A stretch of DNA of 64,000 nt from the NCBI GenBank assembly GCA_965224535.1, contig CBDCZR010000027.1, positions 62,001-126,000 on the forward strand, written 5' to 3'. The DNA is from JBCDHN01 sp965224535. GTDB taxonomy: Bacteria; Verrucomicrobiota; Verrucomicrobiia; Verrucomicrobiales; DEV007. The notes beneath the pieces were generated by a model that made no database searches, was not told the origin of the DNA, and saw nothing but the letters and a program-made list of their open reading frames with translations. Below, one piece after another: positions 58,415 to 64,000 of this stretch (positions are counted from its first letter, which is position 1; each line of letters opens with the position of its first letter). Position numbers and translations under genes: made by a program.

Positions 58415-58742
58415 GTAGTTGTTGTTGGGTTGGGATTGATAAGAATGCCATTCTTAACTGATTCTTACAGGAGTCAATCAGCTTTCTTCACTTTTTTCGA
58501 TCAGCTAGAATGATTCACTCAGAACGGTTTAAATGGAAATTATAAAAAATCAAGAAATTTAGGCATTTCGCCTCACTTTGGCCCGTTTTGGCCCGTTTTG
58601 GCCCGTTTTGGCCCGTTTTGGCCCGTTTTGGCATCTTGCCGGCCCCGAAGGTTGCCAAATCGGCAAAATCCCGACGCTACGGCGCGTTTTTTGGAAGGGC
58701 TAAATCCGTTGCCAAGGCCTGTTTTCCGTTGCCTCTTGCGTC
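58415..58742. promoter_or_regulatory. Intergenic region with five 10-bp tandem repeats
   Basis: No gene in these 328 bases. At 58581-58630 the unit gcccgttttg is repeated five times exactly, with an imperfect partial sixth on each side. It lies between the RHH-like gene (minus) and msrA (plus), so it could be an array of binding sites or simple slippage. AT-rich sequence (58440-58560) is beside it. Confidence 0.55.
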
Positions 58743-59273
58743 ATGAAATCCTCCGGCCAGTCTGAAATCGCCACCTTTGGTGCAGGATGTTTTTGGTGCG
58801 TTGAAGCCGTTTTGGAACGCTTGGAAGGGGTGACGGACGTTCGCAGCGGCTACATGGGCGGGCATGTTTGCGAGCCGACCTACCAACAGGTTTGCACCGG
58901 AAAAACGGGGCACGCGGAGGTGGTTCAGGTCACCTACCATCCATCCCAAATTTCCTACGGCGAGCTGCTTTCCTGGTTTTGGCGGTTGCACGATCCCACG
59001 ACGCTAAATCGGCAGGGCAACGATGTGGGCACGCAGTATCGCTCGGCCATTTTTTATCATTCAGAGGGCCAAAAAAACGCCGCCGAGCAATCAAAAGTCG
59101 CCGCCGGCGCTTCCGGCGAGTTCGAGGACCCGATCGTGACCGAAATTGTGCCTGCCGAGACGTTTTGGCCGGCCGAGGACGATCACCAGGACTTCTACCA
59201 GCGCAATCCCACCCAGCCCTATTGCCACGCTGTCATTCCGCCCAAATTGCGCAAATTGGGGCTGGAGGATTGA
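58743..59273 (+). CDS. msrA: Peptide-methionine (S)-S-oxide reductase
   Basis: 176 aa, full length, cytoplasmic. It repairs methionine sulfoxide. TFGAGCFWCVEAVLERLEGV has the catalytic Cys16 (GCFWCVE), then GYMGGHVCEPTYQQVCTGKT (recycling cysteine near 42-51), HAEVVQVTYHP, and LHDPTTLNRQGNDVGTQYRS. The start is set by the family N-terminus; the ATG at 58743 fits. Confidence 0.95.
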   Translation: MKSSGQSEIATFGAGCFWCVEAVLERLEGVTDVRSGYMGGHVCEPTYQQVCTGKTGHAEVVQVTYHPSQISYGELLSWFWRLHDPTTLNRQGNDVGTQYRSAIFYHSEGQKNAAEQSKVAAGASGEFEDPIVTEIVPAETFWPAEDDHQDFYQRNPTQPYCHAVIPPKLRKLGLED

Positions 59274-59282
59274 GGGGGGAAA

Positions 59283-59309
59283 TTGGAAATTCGAGTTTCG
59301 AGTTTCCAA
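59283..59309. terminator. Hairpin between convergent msrA and FHA genes
   Basis: Arms ttggaaattcga and tcgagtttccaa pair with one mismatch over a gtt loop. No U-run, so only a weak or structural terminator. Confidence 0.35.
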
Positions 59310-59311
59310 CC

Positions 59312-62062
59312 TCACACCACCGCGAGCTTCTTTTTCTGCAGGCCTGCCACAAACGTGTCCAATTTTCGCGCTGCGGCCTGGTAGGAGTAGTCGTCGAGCA
59401 AGGTGCGTTCGGCTTGATTGACGATGAGGTTGTAGTGGTCGGCGTTTTCGAACAAGGCGACGATCAACGTGGGGTCGCCGAGAGCGTGGTGCACGTTTTC
59501 CGAGGAGGTTTCCGGGAAAAATGTTCGCAGCGCTTCGGAATCCGGGGCGATGAGCAGCGTCCGGGTGAGCAAGGCGTCGCGCAGGGGAGGGCTGTTGAAA
59601 TTCAGGCGCTCAAAGCTGACGTTGGCGAGGTGCTGACCCAAAACCGTCAGGCGCTCCTTGTAAGTGGGCTGCGGGGCGACGGTGACCCATTCCGGCCCCA
59701 GCTCCAACTGATCCAGCAGCGCCTGGAGGATCGGTTCCGGCACTTCAGGGACGGTCAACATTTGCCGGGAAGCCTCGATGATCTCGCGCAATTCCGCGGC
59801 CATGGCCTGGTGCTCCAAATCTTCCGGTTTGAACTGCGTGGCGTCGATGTAGATGCCCATGCGCTCCTCAAATCGCAGGTTTTGCCGCGGATTCCACGGC
59901 AGGGCGGGGGGCAAAAATAGGAATCGCTTGCCTTGGCTGAGCGACTCGAAAAACACGTTCATTTGCGGGTCGGCCGTCAGGCTACCGTCGGAAAGGGACA
60001 GCAACGCGGTTAGATCCTGGAAGTGCGTGTCCTCGTCCAGGGTCTCCGTCATGGCGGCAAAGGTTTCCGACCGCCAACCCAGCAAAATCAGCTGGGAGGG
60101 GAGGGCCGAGCGCAGTTTTTTCAGGGTCGCGGTGTTGAAGGACAGGTTTCCGCTGGGCACGAACAAGACCGGGAGACCCATTTCCGCGGCTTGGGCCAGC
60201 GATTTGACGAAAGCGCCGCTGGTGGCCGCGGCCAGGCCCTCAAAGCCGACCGGCAACGGATTTACTTCCACCTGCGCCCCTTCTCCACCGGTAAAGTCGA
60301 CCGGCGCGTTGCCACTCTGCGGGTCAAAAACGGCCAACCGGGTCCGCGGGGCTCCGTTGAGGCTAACGCCGTTTACCGCGGGCGGGCCTGAAAGCGACAA
60401 TCCGCGGCCGATCTCCATTTTTCGCGGCGGATGGTCGATCCGGGGTTGCCGCAGCCGGCCGGCGACCGCTTTCTCGATTTGCTCCACCTCTTCGCCAACC
60501 CGCTGCTCCAGCCTGGCCAGTGCCTCGCCCTTCGCCTTCAAGGAATGGGTCACAATGCGCTCGGTTTCCTCGCTTTCCTGGATGGCGTAGCGCAATTCGT
60601 CCAGCAGGCGTTCGCGCTGGGTGATTGCGTTGGCCAGGTCTTCGTTGCGCAGGATCAATTCCTCGTGCATCTCCTTGGTGGGCTCGTAGTGGTTGAGGCG
60701 CAGATCTTCCAGCGCCGCCTCGGCTTCCGCGGTTTCGGCCTCGATCCGGCTGCGAATTTCCTCCAGGTCGCCCTGCAGGCCGGCCAGCTTGTTTTCCGTG
60801 GCGGCGCATTCCTCAGCCACCTGGTTTTTGCGCTCCACGATGCCATCCAACTGGTTGCGCTCGAATTCGTCCCAACCTTCGAATTTGCCGGTCAGTTTCG
60901 CCTCAACGGCCGCCAGTTTGTCCTCTGCACGGGCGATTTTGCCGGCGATTTGCCGGTTTTGCGCTTCCAACTCGTCGCGTTGTTCCTTGGTTAGGCCAAT
61001 GTGCTCGCGTATTTGCTCCAACAGCTCCTGGTTGTCCTTGATCGCGGCGCGCAGATCGGTGTTTTGATCGACCAGTTTCCGGTGCTCGACCTCCGCCGTC
61101 TCGCGCGATGCCACCGACTCCGCTTCCGCTTGTTGGATTCGTTCCAGCTCCTCGCGCATTTCCGCCAGTTTGGCCTCGTTGCGCTCCAAATCCGCCGCGG
61201 TTGAGCCCAGCGCCACTTTTTTGGCGTCGTGCTCGCGTTGCAGGCTCTGCACCTGGCTTCGCAACTTCCGCGTTTCGTCCTCCAGCTTGGCCACGCCGTG
61301 CAGTTGATCCTTCGCGCGGGCCAGTTTCGCCTGCAACTCGCGCAACTCGTTGGCTGCCGCCATCACCTCTCGCCGGGCTTCGTCCAACTCCTGTTTCGCG
61401 GCGGGAATTTCGGTCTCCGTCAGGTCCTCCAGCTTCTCGCTCTTCTCCAGCAACGCGTTTTCCACCTCCTCGCGTTTGGCCTCCAGCCGGGCGAGTTCCT
61501 TGCCCATGGCTGGGTCCTTTTGCGCCTCATTTGCCGGCCGCTGCTGCTGGCCGGCCCGCGCCGCCTCCGCCTCTTCCAGGGCTTCATCGCGTTCGGTCTC
61601 GGCCTGGCGCACCCGCCGCTCCAGTTCCTCGAACTCCTTGCGCTTGTTCGCCACTTCCGCGTTCAAGTAGCCGCCGGCTTGTTGGGACAGAGCCTCCAGG
61701 GTAATGCGCTGGGTGGATTTTAGCCGCTCGCGCTCAGCCTGCCCGCCATTATCCTGCGTTTCCGCCTCCGCGGCCCGTTCCTCGTAAGTTACCTCGCACA
61801 TGCCCAAGCGAATCCGGTCCCCGTCGTTCAATCGCGCGCTGTTGATGGCCCGCTCGTTGACGAACGTCCCGTTGTCCGAGCCCAGGTCGAACAGGCAGTA
61901 GGAGCCGTCTTCCTCCCGCTTCAACTGCGCATGGTGGGTGGAAACGAATTCGTTGTTGATCACGATGGGGTTGTCCGGATCGCTCCCAATGCCGACTTGG
62001 TCGGCCATGAGCGCGAAAACGTCTTCCCCGCCGTCATCGTATCGAAAAACGAGTTGTGGCAT
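59312..62062 (-). CDS. FHA-domain protein with long coiled coil and unknown C-terminal domain
   Basis: 916 aa. Residues 1-95 are an FHA domain: ADQVGIGSDPDNPIVINNEF, VSTHHAQLKREEDGSY and FDLGSDNGTFVNERA, with the usual phosphothreonine-binding Gly, Ser, His and Asn. Residues ~110-560 are an almost unbroken coiled coil (EFEELERRVRQAETERDEAL, ARLEAKREEVENALLEKSEK, EIRSRIEAETAEAEAALEDL). Residues ~570-916 are globular with VKSLAQAAEMGLPVLFVPSG, SALPSQLILLGWRSETFAAM and LLLIAPDSEALRTFFPETS-type stretches that look like an alpha/beta fold. It would bind phosphorylated partners; no signal peptide. A family name is not known to me. Confidence 0.75.
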   Translation of the reverse strand: MPQLVFRYDDGGEDVFALMADQVGIGSDPDNPIVINNEFVSTHHAQLKREEDGSYCLFDLGSDNGTFVNERAINSARLNDGDRIRLGMCEVTYEERAAEAETQDNGGQAERERLKSTQRITLEALSQQAGGYLNAEVANKRKEFEELERRVRQAETERDEALEEAEAARAGQQQRPANEAQKDPAMGKELARLEAKREEVENALLEKSEKLEDLTETEIPAAKQELDEARREVMAAANELRELQAKLARAKDQLHGVAKLEDETRKLRSQVQSLQREHDAKKVALGSTAADLERNEAKLAEMREELERIQQAEAESVASRETAEVEHRKLVDQNTDLRAAIKDNQELLEQIREHIGLTKEQRDELEAQNRQIAGKIARAEDKLAAVEAKLTGKFEGWDEFERNQLDGIVERKNQVAEECAATENKLAGLQGDLEEIRSRIEAETAEAEAALEDLRLNHYEPTKEMHEELILRNEDLANAITQRERLLDELRYAIQESEETERIVTHSLKAKGEALARLEQRVGEEVEQIEKAVAGRLRQPRIDHPPRKMEIGRGLSLSGPPAVNGVSLNGAPRTRLAVFDPQSGNAPVDFTGGEGAQVEVNPLPVGFEGLAAATSGAFVKSLAQAAEMGLPVLFVPSGNLSFNTATLKKLRSALPSQLILLGWRSETFAAMTETLDEDTHFQDLTALLSLSDGSLTADPQMNVFFESLSQGKRFLFLPPALPWNPRQNLRFEERMGIYIDATQFKPEDLEHQAMAAELREIIEASRQMLTVPEVPEPILQALLDQLELGPEWVTVAPQPTYKERLTVLGQHLANVSFERLNFNSPPLRDALLTRTLLIAPDSEALRTFFPETSSENVHHALGDPTLIVALFENADHYNLIVNQAERTLLDDYSYQAAARKLDTFVAGLQKKKLAVV

Positions 62063-62235
62063 GGTTAGGGCGCCGGGATCATAGTTGGATGGACGTTAGG
62101 ATCAACCGCGTTGCGTTGAAAATTTGATAGTTCACTCCTTCAAACTATCTCAACGGCTGAGGTTTCGCGAGTTGATTTTTGAGCATTGTGTCAGGCCCAA
62201 GATCTGGATGCCCAAGCGCAGCCTGCAAGCGGAGG

Positions 62236-62910
62236 CTAGCGATCGGTCGCTTCTTTCAGGCGCTGGAGATGGATGGCCCCGGCGGCTCGGTCCGCGTGGT
62301 TGGGGAAAACGGCGTCGAGATCGAGTTTTAGCGCTTTTTTCACGCTCGCGGCGATTTGGGCGCCGTCCGAATTGAAAATTGCCGGCGGAAAGTGGGATAG
62401 CGCGCCGCAACTCGCGAACAAATCGCCGCAGAACAGAAGCTTCCGCGCCTCACTGTAGAATCCGCAGTGCCCAGCGGTGTGGCCCGGCAGGTGGATGACT
62501 CGCAGGCCGCCCCAAACATCGATTTCGTCGCCCTCGTCAAGCAGACGATGGGGTTCGAACGGGCGAAATCGGAAAACCATCCGGCCCAGCGCCTCCAAAC
62601 AGCCGGTTACACGCGCCGGGCCTTGGTAGGATGGGCGGCCCTCGTAGTGAGCCGCGTCGAGTCGTGGCGCCGCGATCCAGGCGCCGGTTTCCGCCGCGAT
62701 TTTCGCTACGTTCAGGATGTGATCGAGATGACCGTGGGTGACGATAATTCCGACGATTGGCTCGTTTTCCCATCCGTTTTCGTGCAGTGCCCGGCGCAGC
62801 AGGAGCCGCCCGCCGGCGAATCCGCCGTCGATGAGGTAAAGGCCCCCGGCGTCTCGCAAAACGTGAAAATTGACCCAAATCGAGCGAACCACCTGCAAAT
62901 CGTCGTGCAT
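62236..62910 (-). CDS. Metallo-beta-lactamase-fold hydrolase
   Basis: 224 aa. Zn ligands of the MBL fold: VTHGHLDHILN (His59, His61, Asp63, His64), HLPGHTAGHCGF (His near 144), FCGDLFAS (Asp near 162), and a last His in FPNHADR. Similar to glyoxalase-II- or lactonase-type small MBL proteins. No signal peptide. It lies 12 bases after glgX on the same strand, so it is probably in the same transcript; the substrate is not known. Confidence 0.88.
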   Translation of the reverse strand: MHDDLQVVRSIWVNFHVLRDAGGLYLIDGGFAGGRLLLRRALHENGWENEPIVGIIVTHGHLDHILNVAKIAAETGAWIAAPRLDAAHYEGRPSYQGPARVTGCLEALGRMVFRFRPFEPHRLLDEGDEIDVWGGLRVIHLPGHTAGHCGFYSEARKLLFCGDLFASCGALSHFPPAIFNSDGAQIAASVKKALKLDLDAVFPNHADRAAGAIHLQRLKEATDR

Positions 62911-62922
62911 GGGAGGGGCGCT

Positions 62923-64000
62923 TCACTTGCCAACGAGCGCCCCTCGCTCGAACGCCAGCAGGCTGAAACCGGCGGCGTAGACGGGACTCTCCACCTTCAC
63001 GGGCCGGGGAAGGAAGCCCTCGGGCTTGGCGGTGTCGATAATTTGGCGCCAGTGCTTGCCGGGCAGGTGAACCTTGCCGGGGTCCTTGCACGCGTTGAAA
63101 ACGAGCAGTTGTTCGTCGTGGATCAGCGCCTGAATGCGGCTGCCGATCTCGCTTTTGCCCCACATGTCGCCCTTCATCTCCTTGCCCTCAAAATCGAGCC
63201 AAATCAGGTCGCGAACGCCGGTTTTGTCCGTTTCGCGGCCGTGATAGAACTTGGTGCGGGTCAGTTGGGGGCGGGCGGCGCGGTATTTGATGAGGCGCTT
63301 CACAAACTTGAAAAATCGCTCGTCGCGGGAGGCGAGATCCCAATCCAACCAGCTAATTTCGTTATCCTGGCAGTAGGCGTTGTTGTTGCCGCGCTGGGTT
63401 CGGCCCCGTTCGTCGCCGCCGAGCAAAAATGGCGTGCCGAGCGACAAAAACAGCGTGCCCACGAGGTTGCGGCGATGTTGGTCGCGGGCGTCGAGAATCG
63501 CTTCGTCGTCGGTTTCGCCTTCGTGGCCGTGATTGGTGGAGTGGTTGGCCATGTCGCCGTCACGATTTTCCTCGCCGTTGGCCAGGTTGTGCTTGTCGTT
63601 GTAGCTCACCAAGTCGTGAAGGGTAAACCCGTCGTGGCTGGTCAGGAAATTGACGCTGGCCTGCGGATTGCGGCGGCTGGCGGCGTAGTGATCTTCGCTA
63701 CCAGTGAGCCGGGAGGCGAATTCCGGCAACAAACCGGCCTCACCCAGCCAAAAACGGCGCATGCAGTCGCGGTATTTCCCGTTCAACTCAGCCCAACCTT
63801 CGGGAAATCCGCCGACCTGGTAGCCGCCGGGGCCAAGATCCCACGGCTCGGCGATGAGCTTGGTTTGGCTGAGAACGGGATCCTGGTGGATGGCCTTGAA
63901 AAAGCCGTTTTCGCGGAAAAAACCGTCACTTTCGCGTCCCAGCGAGGCGGCGAGGTCGAAGCGGAATCCATCGACGTGCATCTCCTCCACCCAGTAACGC
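62923..64000 (-). CDS. glgX: Glycogen debranching enzyme GlgX (5' end outside window)
   Basis: About 359 C-terminal codons are visible; the frame is open to the window edge (RYWVEEMHVDGFRFDLAASL). GH13 motifs: VDGFRFDLA (catalytic Asp), KLIAEPWDLGPGGYQVGGFP (acid/base Glu), VNFLTSHDGFTLHDLVSYND (third Asp), and GTPFLLGGDERGRTQRGNNN. The C-terminal domain ends FERGALVGK. Isoamylase-type: removes alpha-1,6 branches in glycogen. It belongs with the MBL gene just downstream. Confidence 0.95.
   Translation of the reverse strand, partial: RYWVEEMHVDGFRFDLAASLGRESDGFFRENGFFKAIHQDPVLSQTKLIAEPWDLGPGGYQVGGFPEGWAELNGKYRDCMRRFWLGEAGLLPEFASRLTGSEDHYAASRRNPQASVNFLTSHDGFTLHDLVSYNDKHNLANGEENRDGDMANHSTNHGHEGETDDEAILDARDQHRRNLVGTLFLSLGTPFLLGGDERGRTQRGNNNAYCQDNEISWLDWDLASRDERFFKFVKRLIKYRAARPQLTRTKFYHGRETDKTGVRDLIWLDFEGKEMKGDMWGKSEIGSRIQALIHDEQLLVFNACKDPGKVHLPGKHWRQIIDTAKPEGFLPRPVKVESPVYAAGFSLLAFERGALVGK

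Noticed and set aside
58581..58630. CRISPR-like array
   Set aside because: Unit is only 10 bp, without spacers.

Overview
The window looks like a chromosomal piece of a GC-rich member of the Verrucomicrobiota (PVC superphylum). I base this on the families present: a DUF6288 protein, two Tat-exported DUF1501 proteins, a DUF1549/DUF1553 protein with an Ig-like and cytochrome-type N-terminus, a PPC-type protein, a sulfatase, GH32-like and BNR propeller proteins, a sigma-factor/Ser-Thr-kinase pair, and an rpoA-rplQ pair without the usual ribosomal genes beside it. No tRNA, rRNA or CRISPR array was seen.

Layout. 0-4.2 kb: DUF6288 protein (cut by the window), PanB-like enzyme, CNNM/CBS membrane protein and Gfo/Idh/MocA oxidoreductase. 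4.2-17.5 kb: carbohydrate/quinoprotein block, mostly a minus-strand operon (DUF1549/DUF1553 - DUF1501 - PPC - sialidase - methyltransferase remnant - second DUF1501), then a GH32-like protein, an SGNH hydrolase and a PQQ dehydrogenase carrying an internal haem c. 17.5-30.7 kb: housekeeping genes (NAD kinase, TlyA, Mn-type SOD, CelD/FemAB-like acyltransferase, AsmA-like protein, ABCG-type ABC transporter, unknown secreted helical proteins, winged-helix protein, rpoA, rplQ, a DUF3365 cytochrome). 30.8-41.3 kb: accessory and decaying region with frameshifted DUF4241 and sulfatase genes, a MITE-like repeat ahead of rfbA, an IS91/integrase remnant fused into a dehydrogenase remnant, a broken IS1634 element, a SUKH-type gene between two 232-bp repeats, and a large palindrome. 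41.5-48.6 kb: a six-gene operon ExbB - ExbD - ExbD - TM/VWA protein - giant TPR protein - TPR-like protein, my best candidate for an undescribed system. 48.6-55.2 kb: a sigma-factor/kinase/IS630 segment bounded by 78-bp direct repeats that duplicate the first codons of a Cas4-like DUF2779 nuclease. 55.2-64 kb: broken SDR gene, SSS symporter, two small genes, msrA, FHA/coiled-coil protein, MBL hydrolase and glgX (cut by the window).

How it fits together. The export and sugar-processing genes suit polysaccharide or sulfated-glycan degradation. The ExbBD-VWA-TPR operon would turn proton-motive force into movement of an inner-membrane-anchored VWA domain working with periplasmic TPR scaffolds. 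Seven single-base reading-frame breaks in five otherwise recognisable genes, two of them at six-base homopolymers, mean the assembly should be checked before calling those genes dead.
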